Shown here piece by piece: positions 14,271 through 22,366 of a stretch of 28,222 bases of DNA. The DNA is taken from the NCBI RefSeq assembly GCF_050176255.1, contig NZ_JBFXIE010000043.1; one strand, given 5' to 3'. The notes beneath the pieces were generated by a model that was not told the DNA's origin, made no database searches, and saw nothing but the letters and a program-made list of their open reading frames with translations. Each line of letters starts with the position of its first letter. The stretch's first letter is position 1. This DNA comes from JBFXIE01 sp050176255. GTDB taxonomy: Bacteria > Pseudomonadota > Gammaproteobacteria > Burkholderiales > Burkholderiaceae_C. A program made the translations under genes and the position numbers.

Positions 14271-17147
14271 ATGTCCGACGCCAACGCCAAAAACGCCCCC
14301 GCCAGTGCCTATCGCGGCACGCTGAACATGCCCGACACGCCCTTCCCCATGCGCGGCGACCTGCCCAAGCGCGAGCCGGGCTGGGTCAAGGAATGGCAGG
14401 ACAACGGCCTGTACAAGCGCCTGCGCGACGCCCGCAGCGGCGCGCCCAAGTTCATCCTGCACGACGGCCCGCCGTATGCCAACGGCCAGCTGCACATCGG
14501 CCATGCGGTGAACAAGATCCTCAAGGACATGATCACCAAGGCGCGCCAGCTGGAGGGTTTTGACGCCATCTACGTGCCCGGCTGGGACTGCCACGGCCTG
14601 CCGATCGAGAACGCCATCGAAAAGCTGCATGGGCGCAACCTGCCGCGCGACGAGATGCAGGCCAAGGGCCGCGCCTTCGCCACCGAGCAGATCGCGCAGC
14701 AGATGGTGGACTTCAAGCGCCTGGGCGTGCTGGGCGACTGGGACAACCCGTACAAGACCATGAACTTCGCCAGCGAGGCTGGCGAGATCCGCGCACTCAA
14801 GAAGGTGATGGAGCGCGGCTTTGTCTATCGCGGCCTCAAGCCCGTGTACTGGTGCTTTGACTGCGGCTCGTCGCTGGCCGAATTCGAGATCGAGTACCAG
14901 GACAAAAAGAGCCAGACGCTGGACGTGGCCTTCAAGGCACACGAGCCGGCAAAGCTGGCTGCCGCCTTTGGCCTGCAGGGACTGGAAAGCCCCTCCGGTA
15001 GCCCGACCAAAGACGCCTTTGCCGTCATCTGGACCACCACCGCCTGGACCATTCCCGCCAACCAGGCGCTGAACCTCAACCCCGAGCTGCCCTACGCCCT
15101 GGTGGACACCGAGCGCGGCCTGTTCATCGTGGCCGAGACCCTGGTCGATGCCTGCCTGACGCGCTGGGGCCTGGCCGGCCAGGTGCTGGCCGTGGCGCAG
15201 GGCGCAAAGCTCGGCGGCCTGGAGTTCGAGCATCCGCTGCATGACGTGCATGCGGGCTACCGCCGCCTGTCGCCCGTGTACCTGGCCGACTACGCCACGG
15301 CCAGCGACGGCACGGGTATCGTGCACAGCGCGCCTGCCTATGGCGTGGACGACTTCAACGCGTGCGTGGCGCACGGCATGAAGTACGAGGACATCCTCAA
15401 CCCCGTGCAGGGCAACGGCAGTTATGAGGAGCAGCTGGCCCTGTTCGGCGGCATGAACATCTGGAAGGCCTGCCCCGTCATCATCGAGACGCTGCAGACC
15501 GCTGGCCGCCTGCTGCACACCACCACCATCACCCACAGCTACCCGCACTGCTGGCGCCACAAGACGCCCGTGATCTACCGCGCCGCGGCCCAGTGGTTCG
15601 TGCGCATGGACGAGGGCGAGGGCGTGTTCACCGACCCGGCGCAAAAGCCCGCGCAAACGCTGCGCCAGATTGCGCTGGATGCCATCGAGCACACCGCCTT
15701 CTACCCCGACAACGGCAAGGCCCGCCTGCGCGACATGATCGCCGGGCGGCCCGACTGGTGCATCTCGCGCCAGCGCAGCTGGGGCGTGCCCATCCCGTTC
15801 TTTCTGCACAAAGATTCTGGCGAGCTGCACCCGCGCACCATGGACATCCTGGACCAGGCCGCCGAGATCGTCGAGCAAGGCGGCATCGAGGCCTGGAGCC
15901 GCGTGACAGCCGAGGAGATCCTGGGCGCTGATGACGCGCAGCACTACACCAAGAGCACCGACATCCTGGAGGTATGGTTCGACTCCGGCTCCACCTTCTG
16001 GCACGTGATGCGCGGCACCCACCCCACCATGCACCACGACGAAGGCCCCGAGGCCGACATGTACCTGGAGGGCCATGACCAGCACCGCGGCTGGTTCCAC
16101 AGCTCGCTGCTGCTGGCCAGCGCCATCTACGGGCGCGCGCCCTACCGCAGCCTGCTCACGCACGGCTTCACGGTGGACGGCCAGGGCAAGAAGATGAGCA
16201 AGTCGCTGGGCAACACCGTATCGCCGCAGGAGGTGAGCGGCAAGCTGGGCGCCGAGATCATCCGCCTGTGGTGCGCCGCCACCGACTATTCAGGCGACCT
16301 GGCCATCGACGACAAGATTCTGGCGCGGGTGGTGGATGCCTACCGCCGCATCCGCAACACGCTGCGCTTTTTGCTGGCCAACGTGAGCGACTTCGACCCC
16401 GCGCAGGACGCCGTGCCGTTCGACCAGATGCTGGAGATCGACCGCTACGCGCTCACGCGTGCCGCGCAGTTCCAGCAGGAGGTTCTGGCGCACTACAAGG
16501 TGTACGAGTTCCACCCCGTCGTGGCCAAACTGCAGCTGTACTGCTCGGAAGACCTGGGGGGCTTTTACCTGGACGTGCTGAAAGACCGCCTGTACACCAC
16601 GGCGCCCAAGAGCCTGGCGCGCCGCAGCGCGCAGACGGCGCTGTACCAGATCACCCACGCCATGCTGCGCTGGATGGCGCCGTTCCTGTCCTTTACCGCC
16701 GAAGAAGCGTGGAAGGTGTTTGGAAAGTCGCAATCCATCTATCTGGAAACCTACCAGACCATCCCCACGGCGGACGAGGGCCTGGCCGCCAAGTGGGAAC
16801 GCCTGCGCGAGATCCGCGACGCGGTCAACAAGGAGATCGAGACCGTGCGCACCGCCGGCACCGTGGGCTCGTCGCTGCAGGCCGTGGTCACGCTCACCGC
16901 CGCGCCCGAAGACCATGCGCTACTGGCCAGCCTGGGCGACGACCTGAAGTTCGTGTTCATCGTTTCCGCTACTCATTTGGTAGCTGGCAGCGCACTGCAT
17001 ATCAGCGTTGCGGCCAGTTCTGATGCCAAATGCGAGCGCTGCTGGCATTACCGCGCCGACGTGGGCCACAACCCCGAGCACCCCACCCTGTGCGGGCGCT
17101 GCGACAGCAATCTGCATGGCGCCGGTGAAAACCGGGTGCACGCCTGA
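14271..17147 (+). CDS. ileS: Isoleucyl-tRNA synthetase
   Basis: A 958-residue class I synthetase that charges tRNA-Ile and edits valine. HIGH is at 75-78 (PYANGQLHIGHA), KMSKS at 641-645 (GKKMSKSLGN), and the C-terminal zinc module has CERCWHY followed by CGRCDSNL. The editing domain spans roughly 200-400. The ATG at 14271 was chosen by homology; the open frame upstream to 14142 overlaps ribF. Residues about 899-918 (SATHLVAGSALHISVAAS region), just before the zinc module, are encoded by a dispersed repeat read in frame. lspA starts within the stop codon (TGATG), as in many proteobacteria. Confidence 0.97.
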   Translation: MSDANAKNAPASAYRGTLNMPDTPFPMRGDLPKREPGWVKEWQDNGLYKRLRDARSGAPKFILHDGPPYANGQLHIGHAVNKILKDMITKARQLEGFDAIYVPGWDCHGLPIENAIEKLHGRNLPRDEMQAKGRAFATEQIAQQMVDFKRLGVLGDWDNPYKTMNFASEAGEIRALKKVMERGFVYRGLKPVYWCFDCGSSLAEFEIEYQDKKSQTLDVAFKAHEPAKLAAAFGLQGLESPSGSPTKDAFAVIWTTTAWTIPANQALNLNPELPYALVDTERGLFIVAETLVDACLTRWGLAGQVLAVAQGAKLGGLEFEHPLHDVHAGYRRLSPVYLADYATASDGTGIVHSAPAYGVDDFNACVAHGMKYEDILNPVQGNGSYEEQLALFGGMNIWKACPVIIETLQTAGRLLHTTTITHSYPHCWRHKTPVIYRAAAQWFVRMDEGEGVFTDPAQKPAQTLRQIALDAIEHTAFYPDNGKARLRDMIAGRPDWCISRQRSWGVPIPFFLHKDSGELHPRTMDILDQAAEIVEQGGIEAWSRVTAEEILGADDAQHYTKSTDILEVWFDSGSTFWHVMRGTHPTMHHDEGPEADMYLEGHDQHRGWFHSSLLLASAIYGRAPYRSLLTHGFTVDGQGKKMSKSLGNTVSPQEVSGKLGAEIIRLWCAATDYSGDLAIDDKILARVVDAYRRIRNTLRFLLANVSDFDPAQDAVPFDQMLEIDRYALTRAAQFQQEVLAHYKVYEFHPVVAKLQLYCSEDLGGFYLDVLKDRLYTTAPKSLARRSAQTALYQITHAMLRWMAPFLSFTAEEAWKVFGKSQSIYLETYQTIPTADEGLAAKWERLREIRDAVNKEIETVRTAGTVGSSLQAVVTLTAAPEDHALLASLGDDLKFVFIVSATHLVAGSALHISVAASSDAKCERCWHYRADVGHNPEHPTLCGRCDSNLHGAGENRVHA
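16966..17024 (-). repeat. Dispersed repeat inside ileS, copy 5
   Basis: The forward strand reads CGCTACTCATTTGGTAGCTG, GCAGCGCACTG, ATATCAGCG and GCGGCCAGTTCTGA, the reverse orientation of the family. It is less GC-rich than its surroundings and is translated in the ileS frame just before the zinc-binding cysteines. Confidence 0.6.
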
Positions 17148-17644
17148 TGGCCCGCGCCAACGCATCCGTCAGCGCCAGCCTGTGGCCCTGGCTGGGCTGG
17201 GCGGTGCTGCTGGTTTTGGCCGACCAGTTCACCAAGACGCTGATCCTGGGCTACTACCGCCTGGGCGACGCCACCTACGTGACCAGCTTCTTCAACATCG
17301 TGCGGGCACACAACACCGGCGCGGCGTTCTCCTTTCTGGCGGACGCGGGCGGCTGGCAGCGCTGGCTGTTCACCGGTATCGCCGCCGTGGTGGCGGCGTT
17401 CATCGTGTGGCAGCTGCGCCAGCACCCGGGGCAAAAGCTGTTTTGCTTTGCGCTGTCGAGCATTCTGGGCGGCGCGGTGGGCAACGTGATCGACCGCGTG
17501 CAGCACGGCTACGTGGTGGACTTTCTGGACTTTCACCTGCGCGGCTGGCACTTCCCGGCCTTCAACGTGGCCGACTGCGCCATCACCGTGGGCGCGGCGT
17601 GCCTGATTCTGGACGAGCTGCTGCGCGTGCGCCGGGCGCGCTGA
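17147..17644 (+). CDS. lspA: Lipoprotein signal peptidase (signal peptidase II)
   Basis: A 165-residue inner-membrane aspartic protease that cleaves prolipoprotein signal peptides before the lipidated cysteine. Four membrane helices are evident (about 12-28, 72-90, 97-113, 140-158). The catalytic pair is D125 (GYVVDFLDF) and D143 (FNVADCAI), with conserved N51-centred FFNIVRAHNTGAAF and GNVIDR. The ATG overlaps the ileS stop by one base, so translation is probably coupled. Length is normal. An exported-protein gene follows after 26 bases. Confidence 0.96.
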   Translation: MARANASVSASLWPWLGWAVLLVLADQFTKTLILGYYRLGDATYVTSFFNIVRAHNTGAAFSFLADAGGWQRWLFTGIAAVVAAFIVWQLRQHPGQKLFCFALSSILGGAVGNVIDRVQHGYVVDFLDFHLRGWHFPAFNVADCAITVGAACLILDELLRVRRAR

Positions 17645-17670
17645 ACACCAAAAACCTCCGGGGAAAAGTC

Positions 17671-18270
17671 TTGAACCTGACACGATGGAGCAGGCTTTTG
17701 CATGCCGCGCTGGGCATCGCGGCGTGCGGGGCGGCAGCGGCCGTTTGGGCGCAGACATCAAAACCAGCCGCTGACCAACCCGTGGTCGGGCATTTGAGGC
17801 TGCAAGACAACCTGGATCGTCCGCAGGACGGGTATTGCCTGGACGTGGTGGGATCAGGCCAGTACATCCGGTTTGACCTTCCCTTGACGGCACACAATTG
17901 CAAGCCCGGCCTGTACCAGGACGAGGCCGTGGCGATCGATGCTGAATCGCGCATCCAGTTCGTCGCCTATGGAGCCTGTGCGACGGTGGCGGGGCTCAAT
18001 GGCCGCGCCCTGCCCGGAGCGGCGGTGGTGCCGCGCCAGTGCGATGAAAAAACCCCTTTCATGGATGCCCGGCCGCTGCAGCGCTTTGATTTTCGGGCGG
18101 ATGGCCTGATTGAGCTGCGGGGCTCCGGGCTGTGCCTGACCGTGGGCAATGAGTCGGACTGGACGTTTGAGCGCACGCACCGCTGGCGTGCGCTTTTCGT
18201 TGCACGGTGCGCGTCAGCGGTGCCAGCACTGTCGCGCTGGAAGTTTGTGGCCTACAAGCCCGGCCCATAG
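17671..18270 (+). CDS. Exported beta-trefoil-like protein of unknown function
   Basis: A 199-residue protein with a clear export signal: a basic start (NLTRWSR), a hydrophobic stretch (LLHAALGIAACGAAAAVWA), then a mature part. Cleavage could be by signal peptidase I after VWA (about residue 27), but IAAC at 16-19 also fits a lipobox, so it may be a lipoprotein. The mature region has repeated DGYCLDVVGSG-, YGACATVAG- and GSGLCLTVGN-like segments, suggesting a ricin-type beta-trefoil, with about six cysteines. No ATG exists in frame; TTG at 17671 is the best start, 26 bases after the lspA stop. It is probably expressed with ileS and lspA. The function is not recognised. Confidence 0.65.
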   Translation: MNLTRWSRLLHAALGIAACGAAAAVWAQTSKPAADQPVVGHLRLQDNLDRPQDGYCLDVVGSGQYIRFDLPLTAHNCKPGLYQDEAVAIDAESRIQFVAYGACATVAGLNGRALPGAAVVPRQCDEKTPFMDARPLQRFDFRADGLIELRGSGLCLTVGNESDWTFERTHRWRALFVARCASAVPALSRWKFVAYKPGP

Positions 18271-18305
18271 CGCCAATCCACGGCGCGCAGCCACCCAGCC
18301 ATGAA

Positions 18306-18339
18306 AACAGCCCGACCCTCGAAAGACGGCCGGGCTGTT
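18306..18339 (-). terminator. Rho-independent terminator between convergent genes
   Basis: AACAGCCCG (18306-18314) pairs perfectly with CGGGCTGTT (18331-18339), and two more G-C pairs can form inside. On the reverse strand the hairpin is followed by TTTTCAT, suiting the transporter gene ending at 18345; it may also stop forward transcripts from the exported-protein gene. Confidence 0.6.
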
Positions 18340-18344
18340 GTGAC

Positions 18345-19331
18345 TTATGGCACCGCTGGCGGCTCCTGACGCCGCGCATAGCGCTGCGCCAGCACGGCGC
18401 ACACCATCAGCTGCATCTGGTGGAACACCATCAGCGGCAGCACGATGGCGCCCGCCGCCTGTGAGGCAAACAGCACCTTGGCCATGGGCACGCCGCTCAC
18501 CAGGCTCTTTTTGGAGCCGCAGAACACGATGGTGATCTCGTCCTCTTTTGAAAAACCCAGGCGCCTCGCCAGCCAGGTGGTGGCCGTGAGCGCCGCGCCC
18601 AGAATCACCGCGCACACCACCAGCAGCCCGGCCAGCGCAGGCAGCGGCAGCTGGCGCCACAGCCCGCCCACCACTGCCGCGCTGAAGGCCGTATAGACCA
18701 CCAGCAGCACCGAGCCCTGGTCCACATATTTCAGCGTGGCCGCATGACGCGTGATGAAGCCGCCAATCCACGGGCGCAGCAAATGCCCCGCCACAAACGG
18801 CAGCGCCAGCTGCAGCATGATGCGGCCTATGCTGCCCAGCATGTCCTGCTGGGCCGTGCCGCCGGCCTGCGGCAGCACCAGCCCCACCAGCAGCGGCGTG
18901 ATGAAAATGCCCAGCAGCGTGGAGGCCGACGCGCTGCAAATGGCGGCCGCCATGTTGCCGCGCGCCACCGCCGTGAAGGCGATGGACGACTGCACCGTGG
19001 CCGGCAGCACGCACAGATACAGCACGCCGGTGTACAGGTCGGGCGTCACCAAAGGCTGCAGCAGGGGCTGCAGCACCAGCCCCAGCACCGGAAACAGCGC
19101 GAACGTGCTGGCCACCACCAGCAAATGCAGCCGCCAGTGGCCCAGGCCCGCCAGCACCGCCTGGCGCGAGAGTTTGGCGCCGTGCATGAAAAACAGCAGC
19201 GCCACCACGCCCACGGTGGCCTTTTCAAAAAAAGCCCCCGCCCCGCCCGATGCGGGCAGCAGGCTGGCCAGCGCCACGGTGGATACAAGGGCCAGGGTGA
19301 AGTTGTCGGGCAGCAAACGGGAACGGGCCAT
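18345..19331 (-). CDS. SLC10A7/YfeH-like (bile acid:sodium symporter superfamily) transporter
   Basis: A 328-residue protein with about ten hydrophobic helices, in the SBF-like branch that includes human SLC10A7 and E. coli YfeH. Diagnostic segments are FFMHGAKLSRQAVLAGLGHW (about 48-67), LPATVQSSIAFTAVARGN (about 108-125) and FCGSKKSLVSGVPMAKVLF (about 270-288). The substrate is not known for the bacterial members; bile acid transport should not be assumed. The gene lies downstream of the Nudix gene on the same strand, separated by 109 bases that hold a repeat copy. A terminator hairpin follows its stop. Confidence 0.88.
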   Translation of the reverse strand: MARSRLLPDNFTLALVSTVALASLLPASGGAGAFFEKATVGVVALLFFMHGAKLSRQAVLAGLGHWRLHLLVVASTFALFPVLGLVLQPLLQPLVTPDLYTGVLYLCVLPATVQSSIAFTAVARGNMAAAICSASASTLLGIFITPLLVGLVLPQAGGTAQQDMLGSIGRIMLQLALPFVAGHLLRPWIGGFITRHAATLKYVDQGSVLLVVYTAFSAAVVGGLWRQLPLPALAGLLVVCAVILGAALTATTWLARRLGFSKEDEITIVFCGSKKSLVSGVPMAKVLFASQAAGAIVLPLMVFHQMQLMVCAVLAQRYARRQEPPAVP

Positions 19332-19374
19332 GATGTTGTGATGGACGACGGCGCCAGGCGCCGCGCAACGGGGG

Positions 19375-19437
19375 TATCAGTCAAAAACGCCTATAGCGCT
19401 TATGAATAAAGCGCTAGCAGCTACACATTCAATAGCA
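19375..19437 (+). repeat. Dispersed repeat between the Nudix and SLC10A7-like genes, copy 6
   Basis: It reads TATCAGTCAAAAACGCCTAT, AGCGCTTATGAATAAAGCGC, TAGCAGCTACACATTC and AATAGC. AGCGCTT (19395-19401) and AAGCGCT (19409-19415) form a 7-base-pair hairpin. It ends three bases from the Nudix stop codon at 19441. Confidence 0.8.
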
Positions 19438-19440
19438 AAA

Positions 19441-20256
19441 TCACCAACCGTAAAACCCCGCCAGCACCAGCGCCGCCTCGGGCGTGAACGCGCCGCGCGC
19501 CAGGCGTTCGTGCACCTGCGCGTGCGTCAGGCATTCAAAGCGCGCCACCTCGCCGTCCTGGTTGACGGGCCTCACGCCCTCGGGCACCGTGGCATGGAAC
19601 CAGTCGATGCGCTCGACCATGTAGCCGCTGCCGCCCGCCTCGTCGCTGGGCTGTGCGAACTGCACATCGCCACCATGCGCCAGCCGCCGCAGCTGCTCCA
19701 GGCGCAGGCCGGCTTCTTCCCAGGTCTCGCGCGCCAGGGCTTGCGCCAGGCTGTCGGCGGCCGACACCATGCCGCCCATCAGCGTGTCCCACTTGCCGGG
19801 GTGGTTGGGTTTGGTGAGCGAGCGCTGCTGCACCCACATGGCGCCGCCCGCAGTGCAGCCCACCAGGTGCACAGCGTGCGTGGCCAGGCCCAGCACCCGC
19901 ACGGCGCCGCGCTCCACGGTGGCCAGGCGCCGCCCATCGGGCGTGCACACGGCCAGTTGCTCGTCACGCCAGGGGCCGCAGTGGCCGGCGGCGCGCAGTG
20001 CGTGGGCCAGTGCGTTCAGGGCAGCGGTGGCGTCAGGCGCCGTCACCGCCCAGGCCCGGGCACCTTCGTGCTGCACTATTGATAGCTGGTAGCGCTCGTC
20101 CAGCAAGGGCTGCAGGTCAATTTGACCAAATACCGCCGCATCGACCGACCCCACCGGCTCGCGGCCCAGCAGCAGCGGCAGGCGTGGCGCGGCCGGGCCG
20201 CTGGTGGCGCAGGCGCGGGCGGCGGCCACCCAGGCGGGGGCGTTGGCAGAGAGCAT
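19441..20256 (-). CDS. Nudix hydrolase with DUF4743-type N-terminal domain
   Basis: A 271-residue protein. The N-terminal domain (about 1-120) resembles DUF4743, found in Nudix proteins related to the thiamine pyrophosphokinase-linked group of yeast and plants. The Nudix box is at 162-184 (GMVSAAD, then REtwEEaGL), with Asp168 in place of the first Glu but REUXEEXG intact, so catalysis is plausible. Relatives act on damaged thiamine diphosphate or other nucleoside diphosphate derivatives; the substrate here is inferred. The ATG at 20256 overlaps the quinone oxidoreductase stop by one base (TGATG), showing coupling. Residues about 44-62 (GQIDLQPLLDERYQLSIVQ) come from a dispersed repeat. Confidence 0.85.
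   Translation of the reverse strand: MLSANAPAWVAAARACATSGPAAPRLPLLLGREPVGSVDAAVFGQIDLQPLLDERYQLSIVQHEGARAWAVTAPDATAALNALAHALRAAGHCGPWRDEQLAVCTPDGRRLATVERGAVRVLGLATHAVHLVGCTAGGAMWVQQRSLTKPNHPGKWDTLMGGMVSAADSLAQALARETWEEAGLRLEQLRRLAHGGDVQFAQPSDEAGGSGYMVERIDWFHATVPEGVRPVNQDGEVARFECLTHAQVHERLARGAFTPEAALVLAGFYGW
20071..20127 (-). repeat. Dispersed repeat inside the Nudix gene, copy 7
   Basis: The forward strand reads GCACTATTGATAGCTGGTAG, CGCTCGTCCAGCAAGGGCTG and CAGGTCAATTTGACC, the full reverse orientation of the family. It aligns base for base with copy 1 read on the other strand, apart from scattered mismatches, and is translated in frame as about residues 44-62 of the Nudix protein. Confidence 0.75.
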
Positions 20257-21242
20257 CACGCCAGCGTCAGAATGGTGGAGCCGGTGGTCTTGCGCGCCTC
20301 CAGGTCGCGGTGCGCCTGCTGCACGTCGCGCAAAGCGTAGCGCTGTGCAATGTGGATCTTCACCTGCCCGCTGGCTACCACGGCGAACAGGTCGTCGGCC
20401 ATGGCCTGCGTGGATTCGCGCGTGGCGATGTGCGTGAACAGCGTCTGGCGCGTGACGTACAGCGAGCCTTTGGCGCCCAGCATGCCCGGCGCGAACGGCG
20501 CCACGGGCCCCGAGGCGTTGCCAAAGCTGGCCATCAGGCCAAAGGGGCGCAGGCATTCCAGCGACTTGCCCCAGGTGTCCTTGCCCACCGAGTCATAGAC
20601 CACCTTCACGCCGCGCCCGCCGGTGATCTCCTTGACCCGCACGGCAAAGTCTTCCCGGGCGTAGTTGATGGCGTAGGCCGCGCCGTTGTCCAGTGCCAGC
20701 TGGCATTTGGCGTCGGTGCCGGCGGTGGCGATGAGCTGCAGGCCCAGCGCCCGCGCCCACTGGCAGGCAATCAGGCCCACGCCGCCCGCGGCCGCGTGGA
20801 ACAGCACGAAGTCGCCCGGCTCAAGGCCCTCCACGGGGCGCGTTTTTTTCAGCAGGTACTGCGCGGTGAGACCCTTGAGCATCATGGCCGCGCCGGTCTC
20901 GAAGCTGATGGCATCGGGCAGCTTGCACACGCATTTGGCGGGCATCACGCGCGCCTCGCAGTAGCTGCCGGGCGGCTGGCTGGCGTAGGCCGCGCGGTCG
21001 CCCACGCGCAGGTGCGTGACGCCTTCGCCCGCGGCCTCGATCACGCCGGCGCCCTCCATGCCGATGCCGGCGGGCATTTGCAGCGGGTACAGGCCGGTGC
21101 GGTGATAGACGTCGATGAAGTTCAGCCCGATGGCGTGATGGCGGATGCGCACCTCGCCCGGGCCGGGCTGGCCGACCTGCACGTCAACAATCTGCAACTC
21201 TTCGGGGCCGCCGTGCTGGCGGATCTGGATGGCAAGGGTCAT
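20256..21242 (-). CDS. Zeta-crystallin-type NADPH:quinone oxidoreductase
   Basis: A 328-residue zinc-free medium-chain reductase expected to reduce quinones or related enones with NADPH. The N-terminal GroES-like domain shows GLNFIDVYHRTGLYPLQMP and GMEGAGVIEAAGEGV (about 40-80). The Rossmann domain has HAAAGGVGLIACQWAR (about 145-160) and VVYDSVGKDTW. Zinc-ligand cysteines of alcohol dehydrogenases are lacking, consistent with the quinone reductase group. The ATG at 21242 was chosen because AGGAGA lies about 10 bases upstream and the protein then starts MTLAIQIRQHGGPE. The stop overlaps the Nudix start by one base. Divergent from the EamA permease gene by 134 bases. Confidence 0.92.
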   Translation of the reverse strand: MTLAIQIRQHGGPEELQIVDVQVGQPGPGEVRIRHHAIGLNFIDVYHRTGLYPLQMPAGIGMEGAGVIEAAGEGVTHLRVGDRAAYASQPPGSYCEARVMPAKCVCKLPDAISFETGAAMMLKGLTAQYLLKKTRPVEGLEPGDFVLFHAAAGGVGLIACQWARALGLQLIATAGTDAKCQLALDNGAAYAINYAREDFAVRVKEITGGRGVKVVYDSVGKDTWGKSLECLRPFGLMASFGNASGPVAPFAPGMLGAKGSLYVTRQTLFTHIATRESTQAMADDLFAVVASGQVKIHIAQRYALRDVQQAHRDLEARKTTGSTILTLA

Positions 21243-21376
21243 GGCTGTCAGGTCTCCTGGTGAATAGTGGGTCTTGGACGGGTACGGGCGCAGCGCGCAG
21301 CGGCCCGAATGCTGCCATGTTTTGACGCGCTGGGCGCCCTTGACCGTCATGCGATTGGCTTACAGTTGCTCCCCCT

Positions 21377-22279
21377 ATGACACAACGACTTTCGCCGGGC
21401 ACCATCGCGATGCTCGTCGCCGCGCCGCTGCTGTGGGCCGGCAATGCGGTGGTGGGCCGCGTGGTGAACACGCTGATCCCGCCCCTGACCCTGAACTTTG
21501 TACGCTGGCTGCTGGCTTTTGCGCTGCTGGCGCCGCTGGCCTGGCAGGTGCTGCGCCCGGCCAGCGGCCTGTGGCCGCACTGGCGCCGCTATGCGCTGCT
21601 GGGGCTGTTTGGCATTGGCAGCTACAACGCGCTGCTGTACCTGGCGCTGCAGACCTCCACGCCGCTGAATGTGACGCTGGTGGGCTCGGGCATGCCGGCG
21701 GCCATGCTGGTGGTGGGCGCGCTGTTTTTCGGCGTGCCCGCCACGCGCCAGCAGGTGGCGGGGGTGCTGCTGTCGGTGGCGGGCGTGCTGCTGGTGCTCA
21801 GCCGCGGCAGCTGGGAGCAGCTGCTGGCGCTGCGCCTGGTGCCGGGTGACTTGTACATGGTGCTGGCCACCTTCTCCTGGTCGGTCTATAGCTGGCTGCT
21901 GGTGCGCACGGCCGAGCCCCAGGGTCTGCGCAGCGACTGGGCTGGTTTTTTGATGGCGCAGATGGTGTTCGGGCTGGCCTGGTCCGGCGCGTTCGCGGGG
22001 GCGGAATGGTCGCTGGAGCACAGGCAAATCATCTGGGGCTGGCCGCTTGCTGCGGGCCTGGCCTTCATCGCCATCGGCCCGGCCATCCTGGCCTATCGAT
22101 TCTGGGGTGTGGGCGTGCAGCGCGCGGGGCCGGTAGTGGGGGGGTTTTTCGTCAACCTCACGCCGCTGTTTGCGGCCATGCTGTCCACGGCCTTTCTGGG
22201 CGAGGCGCCGCACCTGTACCACGCGGTGGCCTTCGTGCTGATCGTCGGCGGGATCGTGGTGTCGTCGCGGCGGGCCTAG
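21377..22279 (+). CDS. EamA/DMT-family inner-membrane permease
   Basis: A 300-residue transporter of the drug/metabolite superfamily with ten predicted helices arranged as two five-helix EamA repeats. Repeat one includes LLWAGNAVVGRVV (about 15-27) and ends near VAGVLLVLSRG (about 135); repeat two runs from DLYMVLATFSWSVYSWLL (about 157-174) to LIVGGIVVSSRRA at the end. The substrate cannot be read from sequence; members export amino acids, purines or other small metabolites. The ATG at 21377 gives a short N-terminal tail before the first helix. Divergent from the quinone reductase and convergent with the GGDEF-EAL gene. No paired regulator is adjacent. Confidence 0.9.
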   Translation: MTQRLSPGTIAMLVAAPLLWAGNAVVGRVVNTLIPPLTLNFVRWLLAFALLAPLAWQVLRPASGLWPHWRRYALLGLFGIGSYNALLYLALQTSTPLNVTLVGSGMPAAMLVVGALFFGVPATRQQVAGVLLSVAGVLLVLSRGSWEQLLALRLVPGDLYMVLATFSWSVYSWLLVRTAEPQGLRSDWAGFLMAQMVFGLAWSGAFAGAEWSLEHRQIIWGWPLAAGLAFIAIGPAILAYRFWGVGVQRAGPVVGGFFVNLTPLFAAMLSTAFLGEAPHLYHAVAFVLIVGGIVVSSRRA

Positions 22280-22304
22280 CAGACTGCACCGGCGACTGGG
22301 AGTT

Positions 22305-22322
22305 TTTCGGCCGTGGCCGAAA
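22305..22322. terminator. Hairpin between convergent eamA and GGDEF-EAL genes
   Basis: TTTCGGC (22305-22311), a CGTG loop and GCCGAAA (22316-22322) form a perfect 7-base-pair stem in the 87-base convergent gap. T residues precede it on the forward strand, so only a reverse-orientation A/T tail is weakly present. Confidence 0.35.
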
Positions 22323-22366
22323 GGTGCGTCAAAACGCATCGGACGGCGTGGCCGTGCGGTACCCGG

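Noticed and set aside
13974..16163. A 729-residue open frame on the reverse strand opposite ileS and ribF
   Set aside because: It is a shadow produced by high GC at third codon positions; the forward strand encodes unmistakable IleS and RibF, and the reverse product is His/Gly/Val-rich without any family motif.
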